A stretch of DNA of 64,000 nt from Kribbella soli (GTDB lineage: Bacteria; Actinomycetota; Actinomycetes; Propionibacteriales; Kribbellaceae), in assembly GCF_004331345.1 (NCBI RefSeq), contig NZ_SJJZ01000003.1, forward strand, positions 248,001 through 312,000, read 5' to 3'. A program made the position numbers and the translations under genes. The first letter of the stretch is position 1. Each line of letters starts with the position of its first letter. Under the pieces are notes generated by a model. It did not search any database, was not told the DNA's origin, and saw only the letters and a program-made list of their open reading frames with translations. Of the stretch, positions 16,406 through 25,097 are shown piece by piece.

Positions 16406-17712
16406 ACATCGCCGAGGACACGCTCGTCCCGTCCGCACCCAACCGCCGCCTGGTCCTTGTTGTCCGCGCCGACCCAGTGATCTGCGGGCACTCCGGTGAG
16501 GCACGGTGCCTCGCGGAGGTGGCACTCACCCGCGGGTTCGACGACGTGCGGATCGTGACCTGGCCGCTGGACGCGTTGGAGGCGGCCGGGCTGCCGTTGA
16601 AACCACTCGATCGCGTGCTGCCGTACAGCCCTGGCATCACCGTGGAGCGGCCCGATCCCGTTGGTGACTACCGAGTTCCGGACGGGCGGTACCTGTCCGG
16701 GCTCATCGGGCGGCTGGTCGAGCTGTTCAGCGACGGGGTGCCGACGGTGGCGATGTCGCTGTACCTGAGCCCGCACGCGATCGCCGTACAGGAGGCCGTC
16801 CAGGTGGCGCGCCGGATCGGGCCCGCACAGGTCATCACCGTGGCTGAGGCGGTGGGCTCCGACATCACCAACGTGGTGCGCGAGTGCGTGAACACCGGCC
16901 GGTTCGGGGCGGCCGCGCACATCCTGTCGGTCTACCTGGCGGCCGACCACTGCGTGGCGGTGTCGGAGTACACCAGGGACCTGATCGTGGCCTCGGCGGC
17001 GACTCTCGACGGCATGCACGGTACGACGTTCGCGCAGCAGTGCCGTGAGCGGATCGCCATCTCCTACCCGGCCGTCGACTCCTGGTCCTACCTGTCGCTC
17101 ACCGATGACAGGATCGCCGAAACTCTTGCCCGGCGTGGCCTTTCGCGGGACGGGTACGTGCTGTTCCTGTCACGGATCGCCTCGGCGAAGGGGGTCGACG
17201 ACCTGATCGACGCCTACGCCGGGTCGCGGTCAGCCGAGCGGGTGCAACTGGTCCTGGCCGGGCGCGGGCCGCAGGAAGCCGAGGTGGTGGCGCGGGTGGC
17301 GGCAGCGGGGCTGGGCGAGCGGGTGCAGGTGCTGACCGACGTGGACGACGCGGAGAAGCCGGCGCTGATGGCGGGGAGCGCGGCGTTCGTGCTGCCGACC
17401 CGCGAGCAGCCGGAGTTCGTGGAGACGTTCGGGATCGCGCTGGTCGAGAAGGCTCTCGCCGGCGGCGGGCCGATCATCACCTGCGCGACCGGCGGTGTCC
17501 CCGAGGCGGTCGGTGATACGGCCCTGCTGGTGCCGCAGCGTGACCCGGCCACGCTGCGGACCGTGCTTGACGAGGTCGTGTGCGACTGGACCCGCGAGCA
17601 GCGCGCGGGGGCCGAGCAGCGCGCGCGGGCGTACGCGTTGCAGTTCGACCGGGCAGCGGTGTTCGACCGCCTCTTCGCGCTCGCCCAGCCTCCCGCCGTC
17701 CACGTCGCCTGA
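16402..17712 (+). CDS. GT4-type glycosyltransferase
   Basis: 436 residues, GT-B fold. The C-terminal donor domain has LFLSRIASAKGVDDLIDAY, VLAGRGPQEAEV and the E-x7-E motif ETFGIALVE (about 340-348) typical of GT4 retaining enzymes. The N-terminal acceptor domain is unusual and was not matched to a named subfamily. Coupled to the GH92 gene by a 4-base overlap; together they suggest building and trimming of the same intracellular glycan or glycoside. It ends 4 bases from the convergent VOC gene. Donor and acceptor unknown. Confidence 0.85.
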   Translation: MNIAEDTLVPSAPNRRLVLVVRADPVICGHSGEARCLAEVALTRGFDDVRIVTWPLDALEAAGLPLKPLDRVLPYSPGITVERPDPVGDYRVPDGRYLSGLIGRLVELFSDGVPTVAMSLYLSPHAIAVQEAVQVARRIGPAQVITVAEAVGSDITNVVRECVNTGRFGAAAHILSVYLAADHCVAVSEYTRDLIVASAATLDGMHGTTFAQQCRERIAISYPAVDSWSYLSLTDDRIAETLARRGLSRDGYVLFLSRIASAKGVDDLIDAYAGSRSAERVQLVLAGRGPQEAEVVARVAAAGLGERVQVLTDVDDAEKPALMAGSAAFVLPTREQPEFVETFGIALVEKALAGGGPIITCATGGVPEAVGDTALLVPQRDPATLRTVLDEVVCDWTREQRAGAEQRARAYALQFDRAAVFDRLFALAQPPAVHVA

Positions 17713-17716
17713 GCTC

Positions 17717-18103
17717 TTACTCGCTGCCCCAGACGGTCGCGTGCTGCTCGAAGTACGCCGGGTCGCTGTGCGCCGGGATGACGCACAGCAGATGCCCGCC
17801 CGGGGCGCGGAGGGTGTGGCAGCCTTGCCAGCTCGCGACTTCGACCGCGCCGATCCCGGTCAGGCGCGCGACCTCGGCGGGGACGTCGTCGGTCTCGATG
17901 TCCAGGTGGTACCGCGGCTCGTCGTCGACGGACTGGATCGCGGTCACGTACCCGGGCACCGCGTCGTGCAGGCTGATGAACTGCGGCTCCCCGTCCGGCG
18001 AAGACGTCCGTACGCCGAGAGCCGCGGACCAGAACGCCGTAGCGTCCTGCACTTCGTCCCGCTTGACGTCGATCAGAAACGTAGAAACCCGGCTCCGATG
18101 CAT
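17717..18103 (-). CDS. VOC-family (glyoxalase/dioxygenase fold) protein
   Basis: A 128-residue single-chain protein with the vicinal oxygen chelate fold: FLIDVKRDEVQDATAFWSAALG at the N-terminus, HLDIETDDVPAEVARL in the middle, and APGGHLLCVIP near the end. These are the usual VOC positions, with His and Glu candidates for metal binding. Members include glyoxalase I, extradiol enzymes and antibiotic-binding proteins, and the activity cannot be told here. ATG at 18103 is used; GTG (18109) and TTG (18112) lie in frame without a clear ribosome site. Confidence 0.8.
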   Translation of the reverse strand: MHRSRVSTFLIDVKRDEVQDATAFWSAALGVRTSSPDGEPQFISLHDAVPGYVTAIQSVDDEPRYHLDIETDDVPAEVARLTGIGAVEVASWQGCHTLRAPGGHLLCVIPAHSDPAYFEQHATVWGSE

Positions 18104-18166
18104 ACGCACCAACTTAATGTTCCGGACGGTTCCGCCGCACCGTGATGCGCATCGACTTCACCTGAC

Positions 18167-19789
18167 TCAGTCGTAGGTGGCTTGGGCTTGCCAGGTGGTT
18201 TGGTGGAGGGTGAAGAGCCAGGCCCGGGTGTCGGCGGTCTGGAACTGGAAGCGGGCCTGGCGGGACTCGGTGCTGGGATCCCACCAGCGCTCCGCGGTGA
18301 GCCAGGGACCGGCCCAGGCGGTGATCGGGTGTATCTTGTTGCTGTTGGCAACTTGAACGCCGGGGCCGCGGGCCGGCAGCAGAGTGAACGCGGTGGGGAC
18401 GCCGGACAGCTCACCGCGGGCGCTGACCGAGACCTGGGCGCCGTCCGCGGCGAACACCTTCGCGGGGATCGGCTCCGGGAAGACCGTGGTCGGCGCCAGC
18501 GCCGGCCAACGCTTGGCCGCACCGACCGAACCGGTGATCGCACCGGGCCAGGGCTGGTCCGGGGACCGCGCCGGGACGGCCGGATCGCCCCACGGGACCA
18601 GCGTCTGCCGCTCCGCGAATCCGCGGCCGCCGCCGATCACCACCGACATCACCGCACCGTGACCCAGCATGCTCTGCACCCGCGACAACGCCCGGTGGAT
18701 CCGCTCGTCCGGACCGCCGCCCCACAACCCGTCGACATGCGCGCCGACCGGATCCGCCTGGTCCGGGATCAGCCGCACCCGGACGACCGGTGAGGTCAGC
18801 TCGCTGGTCGCCGTACCGCTCCCCTGCAGTTGCCAGCGCACCCGGTCCACCACATCCGCCGCGGTGAACCAGCGCGGGTGCAGCCACTCCCGCTCGTGGA
18901 TCCGCCCGGACTCGGTGCCGACCTCGACCCGCAGCGTCGTACACACCAGCCCGAGCTCGGTCAGCCGGGCGATCAGCTCGTCGGCGACCGCCCGGACCGC
19001 GAACGCCACCTGGTCGACCCGGTCCACCGACGGCTCGAAGTCGAGCGTCCGGGTGAGCTCCGGCGGGATCTCCCGGCCGGTCACCGGGCGATCGTCGTAC
19101 CCACGGGCCAGCCGATGAGCGAAGGCGCCGTCCTGGCCGAACCGGGTCAGCACCTCGGTCCGGGGCAACTGCGCGAACGCGCCCAGCGACCGCAACCCCA
19201 GCCGGCGGAGCAGATCCGTGAGCGCCGGTTGCTCGAGTGCGTCGACCGACAGCGGCGCGAGGAACTCCGGTGAACCGCCCGGCTGCACCACGTGCACCCG
19301 GGTCTGCGCGGAACTCACCCGGGCCGCCTGCTCCGCGGCGAACGGCCCGTCGGCGATCCCGATCCGGCCGCCGTGCACGTCGTACGTCTCGAGCCGGTCG
19401 AGCAGCTTCTCCGCGGCGGCCTCCTCGCTGCCGTAGAACCGCGCCGGGCCGCGCGCCTTCAACGCGCACATCCCCGGACGGATCACCTGCACGCCCGGCG
19501 TGATCGCCTCCAGGCACGAGATCACCGGGTCGAATGACCGCGCGTCGATCACCGGGTCGTACTTCAGCACGACCAGCTCCGGGCACCGCGACTGCGCGTC
19601 CCGGGCCTGCTGCCCGCGCCGTACCCCTTCGGCGCGTGCGGTGGCGGAGGTGGCGAGCACCTTTCCCTTCTCCAGTACGGCGATCGGCTCGGCCGGTGAT
19701 CGCCCGGTCGCCACCGCGGCCGCCGCCACCGGCCAGTCCGGCACCCAGATCACCATCGTCCGGGTCAGCCCGTTCATCAGCCCGTTCAT
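18167..19789 (-). CDS. imuB: ImuB, catalytically inactive Y-family polymerase of the mutasome
   Basis: 540 residues. The protein has the Y-family polymerase layout (palm, fingers with ARAEGVRRGQQARDAQSRCP, little finger), but the site of the catalytic acidic residues is WVPDWPVAAAA instead of the DxDxFFA type. This is the hallmark of ImuB, which links DnaE2 and the beta clamp during SOS translesion synthesis. The ATG at 19789 shares one base with the ImuA' stop (TGATG). No dnaE2 follows: the next gene downstream is a VOC protein, so dnaE2 must lie elsewhere. Confidence 0.9.
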   Translation of the reverse strand: MNGLMNGLTRTMVIWVPDWPVAAAAVATGRSPAEPIAVLEKGKVLATSATARAEGVRRGQQARDAQSRCPELVVLKYDPVIDARSFDPVISCLEAITPGVQVIRPGMCALKARGPARFYGSEEAAAEKLLDRLETYDVHGGRIGIADGPFAAEQAARVSSAQTRVHVVQPGGSPEFLAPLSVDALEQPALTDLLRRLGLRSLGAFAQLPRTEVLTRFGQDGAFAHRLARGYDDRPVTGREIPPELTRTLDFEPSVDRVDQVAFAVRAVADELIARLTELGLVCTTLRVEVGTESGRIHEREWLHPRWFTAADVVDRVRWQLQGSGTATSELTSPVVRVRLIPDQADPVGAHVDGLWGGGPDERIHRALSRVQSMLGHGAVMSVVIGGGRGFAERQTLVPWGDPAVPARSPDQPWPGAITGSVGAAKRWPALAPTTVFPEPIPAKVFAADGAQVSVSARGELSGVPTAFTLLPARGPGVQVANSNKIHPITAWAGPWLTAERWWDPSTESRQARFQFQTADTRAWLFTLHQTTWQAQATYD

Positions 19790-20577
19790 CAGCCCACCGC
19801 ACCGATCTGGTCCGCCCACTCCTCCGGCCGGGCTTCCGCGGTCCCGGTGGAGCGGATCGTGCCGTCGGGGGCGGGCAGCCAGAGCTCATGACGAGCCCGG
19901 ACGGCGGCGCGCCGGCCGGTCACCGCGACGGTCGCGCGCCGGGCGGCGAGCAGACCCTCGCCGTCGCCGAGACCGGTCCAGGTGTTGCTCTCGATCTCGA
20001 ACCGGGCCTCGCTGCCGGGCCAGGACCCGTACGCGATCAGCATCGCGCCGCGGGTCCGGAGCCGTGCGGCGAGCCGGGACGCCTCCCCCGGTGTCACCTC
20101 GCCGGGCGGGCGGACGACGACCACGGTCAGCGCGTCGACCAGCGCGGCGACGACGCTCAGCCACTCCGGCCCCGGATCCGGAACAAGCACGAGACGCTCC
20201 AGGTCCACCCCGAGGCCGCGCGCCGCCTCGGCCCCGAACGACGGCACGCCGACCACACCGCACCAGGCGCCCTCCGCGGACGGCCCGGCCATCAGCGCCA
20301 TCACCAGCGCGGCACTCCCGCGCACCGAGTACACCGAACCGCCACGCAGGCTCGCCCCCGCCAGCAGCTCACCCACCGCCGGATGCGTCGGCAGCTCCCG
20401 ATCCACCCCCGCCGTATCCAGCGCCTGCTGCACCCGAGCCACCGAAGGAACCCGAGTCGGCGCCTCATACCCCGGATCGGCTTCGGCGGCGCCTTTCTGC
20501 GCCTTGGCTCTGGCGAGGAGCAGGCGCGCGTGGTCGAGCGCTGTGACCCGGCCTCCCGCTTCCTCGCTCCCCGTCAT
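19789..20577 (-). CDS. imuA': ImuA' RecA-like mutasome accessory protein
   Basis: 262 residues from the ATG at 20577. It resembles ImuA' of actinomycetes: an N-terminal region with ALDHARLLLARAKAQ, a RecA-like core with a degenerate nucleotide loop (GGSVYSVRGSAALVMALMAG region), and a C-terminal part with WTGLGDGEGLLAARRATVAVTGRRAAVRARHELWLP elements. Frames extending to 20655 would run through the LexA box and promoter, so they are not used. The ATG lies 6 bases from the -10 element with no separate ribosome site, which points to a leaderless mRNA. Partner of ImuB in SOS mutagenesis. Confidence 0.87.
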   Translation of the reverse strand: MTGSEEAGGRVTALDHARLLLARAKAQKGAAEADPGYEAPTRVPSVARVQQALDTAGVDRELPTHPAVGELLAGASLRGGSVYSVRGSAALVMALMAGPSAEGAWCGVVGVPSFGAEAARGLGVDLERLVLVPDPGPEWLSVVAALVDALTVVVVRPPGEVTPGEASRLAARLRTRGAMLIAYGSWPGSEARFEIESNTWTGLGDGEGLLAARRATVAVTGRRAAVRARHELWLPAPDGTIRSTGTAEARPEEWADQIGAVG

Positions 20578-20583
20578 ATCTCC

Positions 20584-20612
20584 ATGTTCGAACACCTGTT
20601 CGAACAAGTCAA
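20584..20612 (-). promoter_or_regulatory. SOS promoter with LexA box for imuA'-imuB
   Basis: A perfect actinobacterial LexA box, TCGAAC-ACCT-GTTCGA on the plus strand, occupies 20588-20603. On the minus strand it fills the 17-base spacer between TTGACT (20607-20612) and GAACAT (20584-20589), 6 bases before the ATG of imuA'. The same arrangement is found before the HNH gene at 54635-54663. The box is also 50 bases upstream of the divergent gene at 20654 and could influence it. Confidence 0.92.
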
Positions 20613-20653
20613 TCCGGTCGTCCACAGGGCTGAGGCTGGCTAGAGTCCGGGGC

Positions 20654-21184
20654 ATGCGTCGTGTCGATCACCCTCGGTTCACCACCGCCTTGCGGCAGGT
20701 CGAGGCCAGTATCGACGCCGCCTGGGACACTTTCTGCGCGGAGTCGGGTGGTACGGCGGAACCGCGCGAGCTGGCCGAGGTCGTGCTGCAGGACACCTCC
20801 GAGTTCGACTGGCGGATCGTGGACGGCGCGCTGAACCAACTGACCTGCCCGGACTGCGGCGCCACACTCGGCGCCGGCGACTCCGGGTGCCCGAGTTGCG
20901 ACAAGGCGAACGGCTTCCGCTTCGCCGCGCGGGAGACCGACCGCCCCGGCGTACCTCCCGGAAACGAGCATGCGATCCGCGTCTCCTCGGCAGTAGCCCG
21001 CACCCGCCATCGCTACTCGCCCCGCGCCCGGGCCGGCTACGAGCTCTTCCTTCCCGACCTGCTCGACGGTGCCCTGCCCACGACCCCGCAGGCCCAACGT
21101 GCCAAGCACCTCATCAACCAGCTCACCGACGACGAACTGGAGCACCTCATCACCCCAGCAGATCTGCAACAGCCCAGCACATAA
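20654..21184 (+). CDS. Zinc-ribbon protein of unknown function, divergent from imuA'
   Basis: 176 residues. The only recognisable motif is a four-cysteine zinc ribbon, CPDCGATLGAGDSGCPSC (Cys65, Cys68, Cys79, Cys82). Flanking sequence is helical: FTTALRQVEASIDAAWDTF before it, and ELFLPDLLDGALPTTPQAQRAKHLINQLTDDELEHLI after it. I do not recognise the family. It starts 50 bases from the LexA box of imuA' on the other strand, so SOS control is possible. It is followed at 10 bases by the PPOX gene in the same direction. Confidence 0.7.
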   Translation: MRRVDHPRFTTALRQVEASIDAAWDTFCAESGGTAEPRELAEVVLQDTSEFDWRIVDGALNQLTCPDCGATLGAGDSGCPSCDKANGFRFAARETDRPGVPPGNEHAIRVSSAVARTRHRYSPRARAGYELFLPDLLDGALPTTPQAQRAKHLINQLTDDELEHLITPADLQQPST

Positions 21185-21194
21185 GGTGGGAGCC

Positions 21195-21659
21195 ATGCCG
21201 AGGACTATTGCCACCAATACCAAGGTCGAGCTCGACGGGTTGCTGGAGTTCGTGCGGCCGCGTCATCACATGCTGCTGATGACTACCCGGGCCGACGGGA
21301 CGGTGCAGGCTTCGCCGGTGTCGGGTGGTGTGGACACCGAGGGGCGGATCGTCATCTCGTCGTACCCGGAGCGGGCGAAGAGCACGAACGTGAAGCGGGC
21401 CGGCAAGGCCAGCGTGCTCGTGCTGTCGGACGAGTGGAACGGCGCGTGGGTGCAGGTGGACGGCAGCGGCGAGGTGATCGAGTTGCCGGACGCGGTGGAG
21501 GCGCTGGTCGACTACTACCGCTCCATCTCCGGTGAACACCCGGACTGGGACGAGTACCGCGAGGCGATGGTGAAGCAGGGCAAGTGCCTCATCCGCATCA
21601 CCCCGGAGCGCTGGAGCCCGATCGCCACCGGCGGCTTCCCAGCACATCTCGCTGAGTAG
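21195..21659 (+). CDS. PPOX-class (F420-dependent type) oxidoreductase
   Basis: A 154-residue split-barrel flavin/F420 protein with VRPRHHMLLMTTRADGTVQASPVSGGVD at the N-terminus and the strand pattern VISSYPERAKSTNVKRAGKASVLVLS that binds the cofactor phosphate, then a C-terminal RITPERWSPIA. This is the PPOX-class F420-dependent oxidoreductase family common in actinomycetes; substrate unknown. Ribosome site GGGAG precedes the ATG. The next gene begins on the base after its stop. Confidence 0.85.
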   Translation: MPRTIATNTKVELDGLLEFVRPRHHMLLMTTRADGTVQASPVSGGVDTEGRIVISSYPERAKSTNVKRAGKASVLVLSDEWNGAWVQVDGSGEVIELPDAVEALVDYYRSISGEHPDWDEYREAMVKQGKCLIRITPERWSPIATGGFPAHLAE

Positions 21660-22397
21660 ATGCGTACGGCGTTAGTAGTCCACGCCCACCCTGACGACGA
21701 GGTGTTCGCCACAGGCGCCGCCACATCCGTACTGAACAAGCAGGGCTGGCACGTCGTACTGCGGGTCGCTACCGCCGGCATGCACGGAGCCCTCGATCAC
21801 CTCAGCGCCTCCTGCTCACTGCTCGGGATCAGCGAGTGGGACTGGCTGGGCGCAGTGGACCAGTGGATCGACGACGGCGGCCGCAGTGGACCACACTCCT
21901 TGGCCATGGCGTCACCGGACGACCTGGCCGAAGCGATCGAGGTCGCGGCCGCTGTGATCGAACCGGAGCTCATCCTCACGGTAGGCACTGACGGGCTGAC
22001 GGGTCACCCGGACCACATCGCGATCTCACAAGGCGTCCAGCGTGCACTCCAGCGCGTCGACTGTCGTGCACTGGGTGCACGCGTAAGAGCTCAGGACGTG
22101 CGTGCGGGCGAGCAGCTGATCCAGCAGCTCGCACCGGGTCAGCAGGTCGGGTCAGGCCACGTCAAAGGGTGCGATGCGCCGCTGGAAGAGATCGGCGGAG
22201 CATCCGAGCAGCGCCGGCGGCAGGCCCTGGACGAGTACTACGACGGCCTGGGCAGCAAGCCGCTCGCAGAGCTCCTCGGCGTACACCGGGCGAGCAGCGA
22301 CGGACTGCTGCTGCGTGCCGTGTTCGACGCGACCGGCTGGCAGCAGGACCGGTTCGAGGAGCTCACTGCTTGGAGCGACGCTCCATCGTCTCGGTGA
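21660..22397 (+). CDS. PIG-L family deacetylase
   Basis: 245 residues, LmbE/PIG-L fold. The N-terminal zinc motif VVHAHPDDE (His10, Asp13) and the downstream TGHPDHIAISQG contain the metal ligands and catalytic Asp. Family members remove acetyl groups from N-acetyl sugars, as in mycothiol synthesis (MshB, Mca), but this one lacks close similarity to either in the middle region. The ATG follows the PPOX stop directly. The end overlaps the convergent GntR gene by 35 bases. Mycothiol-related or other N-acyl sugar substrates are possible. Confidence 0.85.
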   Translation: MRTALVVHAHPDDEVFATGAATSVLNKQGWHVVLRVATAGMHGALDHLSASCSLLGISEWDWLGAVDQWIDDGGRSGPHSLAMASPDDLAEAIEVAAAVIEPELILTVGTDGLTGHPDHIAISQGVQRALQRVDCRALGARVRAQDVRAGEQLIQQLAPGQQVGSGHVKGCDAPLEEIGGASEQRRRQALDEYYDGLGSKPLAELLGVHRASSDGLLLRAVFDATGWQQDRFEELTAWSDAPSSR

Positions 22398-23052
22398 TGC
22401 GCTGCATGGCACCTTCCAGGTGCTCGCGCAGCGCTGCCTCCGCACCCTCTTCGTCGTGCGCCAGGCACGCGTCGAGAATCGCCTGGTGCTCGCGACGCGT
22501 CTGCTCGATCCGGGCCTTGGTCTGCCGCGAACCGAACCGGTAGCGCTCGCTGTTCTGCCAGACAGGTTCGATCGCCCGCGGCAGCCACCGCGACCCGCCG
22601 GACCGGTAGATCGCGAAGTGGAACTCGGTGTGCGCCTGCCGGGACGCGATGTTGTCGCCCAGCTTCGACAACCGGACGTGCTCGGCCAATGCGGTCCGGG
22701 CAGCCGACGCGTCCGAGTCGGAGAACCGCGTCGCGGCCGCCCGGACTGCCAGCGACTCCAGCGCCAGCCGGGTCTCGTGGGTGTCGCGCAGGTCCTCCAT
22801 CGACAGCTCACGCACCCAGGCGCCCTTGTGCGGGACGATCTCGACCAGTCCGAGTGCCGCCATCCGCCGGAGCCCTTCCCGGATCGGCATCTGGCTCATG
22901 TCCAGTCGCTTGGCGAGCTCCTCCAGCCGGAGCGCCGTACCGCTGGGAAGTTCGCCGGACAGGATGAGCTCGTGCAGCTCGGCGGCAGCTTCCTCGGCGA
23001 GCGTACGACGGCCGGTCGGCCCCCCAGGCGTGAGCTCGAGTCGTCGGATCAT
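22363..23052 (-). CDS. GntR-family regulator, FCD (FadR) subfamily, paralogue A
   Basis: 229 residues: winged HTH at about 17-80 (LAEEAAAELHELILSGELPSGTALR, MSQMPIREGLRRMAALGLVEIVPHKGAWV) and an all-helical FCD ligand/metal domain (DTHETRLALESLAVRAAA, FHFAIYRSGGSRWLPRAIEPVWQ). About two thirds of its residues are identical by eye to the GntR encoded at 27767-28465, so they descend from a duplication and may share operators and ligand. The gene stands at the downstream end of the catabolic island, with its own 135-base upstream region; no TGAT-N5-ATCA site is visible there. Confidence 0.9.
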   Translation of the reverse strand: MIRRLELTPGGPTGRRTLAEEAAAELHELILSGELPSGTALRLEELAKRLDMSQMPIREGLRRMAALGLVEIVPHKGAWVRELSMEDLRDTHETRLALESLAVRAAATRFSDSDASAARTALAEHVRLSKLGDNIASRQAHTEFHFAIYRSGGSRWLPRAIEPVWQNSERYRFGSRQTKARIEQTRREHQAILDACLAHDEEGAEAALREHLEGAMQRITETMERRSKQ

Positions 23053-23187
23053 CAGTAGCGGGCTGCCTCTCTCCTATTCAGCTCTGGAGGTACCGTAGCC
23101 GCCGACCGGGTATCTGGAGGCCTTCGACGACAGATTGCTCAGCTCAAAGCCCAGTAAACATGAGTGGTCTAGGCCACCGACGCTTTC

Positions 23188-24132
23188 TCAGAGCCCTGTC
23201 AGGTCGAGCAGAACCCGGCCTGCTTGCCGCTCCAGCACGTCGCCGATTCGCTCGGCCGGTACGACGTCGTAGTCCGCTCGCCAGGACACCGCTGCGATAT
23301 CGGCGAGCGCCTGACCGACCGCATGCGGTGCCAACGTGGTCCGCTGCAGGTTCACTGGCAGCACCCGCAGGTCCCGACCGATCAACTGGTGCAGATCGAT
23401 CGTGGTGAACTCACCGGCCTTGTAGCCCAGTACGGCGATCCGCCCGCCCGGAGAGATGTGCCCGAGCACCCCACCGGCCACCGGACCACCCATGGTGTCG
23501 ATGACTGCGTCGCACCACGGCAGCTCCCGGCCCACCTGCCCCAGACCGTCCACACGGACCAGCTGATCCACCAGTCCGGTCGCACCGTCAGCGCGGTCGT
23601 CCAGCGACACCAGACCGATCACCCGCGAGGCACCGGCCGACCGTGCGATCGCAGCACACATGTGCCCGACCAGACCGGTGACGCCGGTGACCACGACCGT
23701 CTCGCCCTCTTGTACGTCGGCCACCCGTCGTACGGCGGTGTGCGCGGTCAACGCCGGCGTCATCAACGCGAGCGCCGTACCCGGCTCGAGCGAAGACGGC
23801 AGCCGATGTACGGCGGCATTCGGCACGACGGCGTACCGGCCCCAGACACCGTCCCGTGTCACGCCGACGCCCTCGCCCCGGACCACCACCGACGTACCCG
23901 CCTCGGCGACGTCCGAGCTCACCACCACACCGGCCCCTTCGGAGCCAGGCATGAACGGCCCAGACGACATGGACGGCCGCTGTCCGGCCAGTGTCGACCG
24001 GTCCAGCGGCGTCACCGCGGCCAGCCGCATCTCCACCAGCGTCTCACCCGGACCGGCGGTCAGCTCGACCTCTTCGGCCTTCGGCTGCTCCCCCGGTCCA
24101 TGACTGCGCAGGACAGTCCCCCGTGTACTCAC
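23188..24132 (-). CDS. Zinc-independent MDR oxidoreductase (quinone reductase type)
   Basis: 314 residues of the medium-chain dehydrogenase/reductase superfamily. The N-terminal GroES-like part has GETLVEMRLAAVTPLDRSTLAGQ and PGSEGAGVVV; the NAD(P) site is VVVTGVTGLVGHMCAAIA (AxxGxxG type). Zinc-ligand Cys residues of classical alcohol dehydrogenases are absent, so it belongs with quinone oxidoreductases and crotonyl/acryloyl reductases. GTG start at 24132. A TGAT-N5-ATCA operator lies 25-37 bases upstream, identical in type to that of the importer operon, which ties it to the island. Confidence 0.87.
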   Translation of the reverse strand: MSTRGTVLRSHGPGEQPKAEEVELTAGPGETLVEMRLAAVTPLDRSTLAGQRPSMSSGPFMPGSEGAGVVVSSDVAEAGTSVVVRGEGVGVTRDGVWGRYAVVPNAAVHRLPSSLEPGTALALMTPALTAHTAVRRVADVQEGETVVVTGVTGLVGHMCAAIARSAGASRVIGLVSLDDRADGATGLVDQLVRVDGLGQVGRELPWCDAVIDTMGGPVAGGVLGHISPGGRIAVLGYKAGEFTTIDLHQLIGRDLRVLPVNLQRTTLAPHAVGQALADIAAVSWRADYDVVPAERIGDVLERQAGRVLLDLTGL

Positions 24133-24156
24133 GCTTCTACCCCGTTCCCCACGATT

Positions 24157-24169
24157 TGATATCTGATCA
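24157..24169. promoter_or_regulatory. Putative GntR/FCD operator upstream of the MDR gene
   Basis: TGAT-ATCTG-ATCA, inverted 4-base arms with a 5-base spacer and the extra left-side bases ATT (ATTTGAT). The same arms and spacing occur at 33487-33500 inside a longer palindrome before the importer gene. It is centred about 31 bases before the GTG of the MDR gene, in the promoter region. The length of the core is small, but the shared context makes it credible. Confidence 0.6.
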
Positions 24170-24196
24170 CGACCTCGACCAGACAGAACACACGTC

Positions 24197-25096
24197 TCAC
24201 CACTCGGCGACCTCCTTCGCCAGCGGCCGGGTCAGCACCTCGGCCGCGGCGGACCGCGCGGCGGACACCTCGTCGCTGCCCATCGGGAACGGCCAGTCAC
24301 TCCCGGCCAGCACCCGCTCGGGCCCGAACGTCTTCGTCAGCAGCTCCAGTACGGCGTCGTCGTGGACCAGATCGTCGACGTAGAAGCGGCGCAGTGCCTC
24401 GGCCACCGGCAAGGACACCGGCTCGATCCCCGGCCGGTCCTGGTCGATCCCGCGCTGCCACCGTCCGGCGACGGCAGCCGTCACACCACCCCCATGGCAC
24501 AGACAGAACCGGATTCCCGGAAACCGCCCCGGCACGTCCGCGAAGACGAGCGAAGCAGCCGCCAGTCCGGTCTCGTACGGATTCCCCAACAGGTTCGACA
24601 GGTAAAACGAATCAAGCCGTTTGTCGTCACTGTGTCCCGGGTGAATCAGCGTGAACGCCTCCAGCGCGTCCAGCACCCGCCACACCGGATCCAGCCCGGC
24701 GTAACTCGGCGTACCGAGGGCAAAACCGCTGAAGACGCCCTCACTGGCCAGTCCGGCGGCTACAGCGGGTGCAGCCGGGTCCAGCAGTGGCAGGTGCGCC
24801 AGCACGCGCAGCTGCGGTGTGGCGAGCTCCCGGAGGCCCTGGTTCACCAGCTCGGTCCACTCGATGCCGGCGTCGTACCGGAAGAGAGCCGGCGGCACTG
24901 ACACCACAGCACCGTCGAGGTCCTGTGACGAGACCCAGTGCAGCAGTGCAGCCGGGTCGGCGAGCCGACGCAGCGGCAGTCGCTCCCCGTCGACAACCAG
25001 GAAGCCGTTGTCGACGGACAGCCCGAACTCACCCCGATGCGCTGCCGCCAGCACGGTCGGCGGGATCAGGTGCGTGTGGACGTCCCAACCGGCCAT
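24197..25096 (-). CDS. Amidohydrolase-2 family metal-dependent enzyme (ACMSD-like)
   Basis: 299 residues. Metal-site motifs of the family are present: DVHTHLIP (His7, His9), LIHPGHSD, CLCHGGG and AGSDWPFPMG (Asp near the C-terminal end). This set matches the amidohydrolase-2 group that holds ACMS decarboxylase, resorcylate decarboxylases and lactonases. In this operon a decarboxylase or hydrolase acting on a ring-cleavage product is likely. It starts 1 base after the cupin stop. It is the last gene of the long operon; 64 bases lie before the MDR gene. Confidence 0.85.
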   Translation of the reverse strand: MAGWDVHTHLIPPTVLAAAHRGEFGLSVDNGFLVVDGERLPLRRLADPAALLHWVSSQDLDGAVVSVPPALFRYDAGIEWTELVNQGLRELATPQLRVLAHLPLLDPAAPAVAAGLASEGVFSGFALGTPSYAGLDPVWRVLDALEAFTLIHPGHSDDKRLDSFYLSNLLGNPYETGLAAASLVFADVPGRFPGIRFCLCHGGGVTAAVAGRWQRGIDQDRPGIEPVSLPVAEALRRFYVDDLVHDDAVLELLTKTFGPERVLAGSDWPFPMGSDEVSAARSAAAEVLTRPLAKEVAEW

Positions 25097-25097
25097 G

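Noticed and set aside
17717..18167. dnaE2 expected next to imuB
   Set aside because: The next gene downstream of imuB encodes a VOC protein; no polymerase sequence is present in the window.
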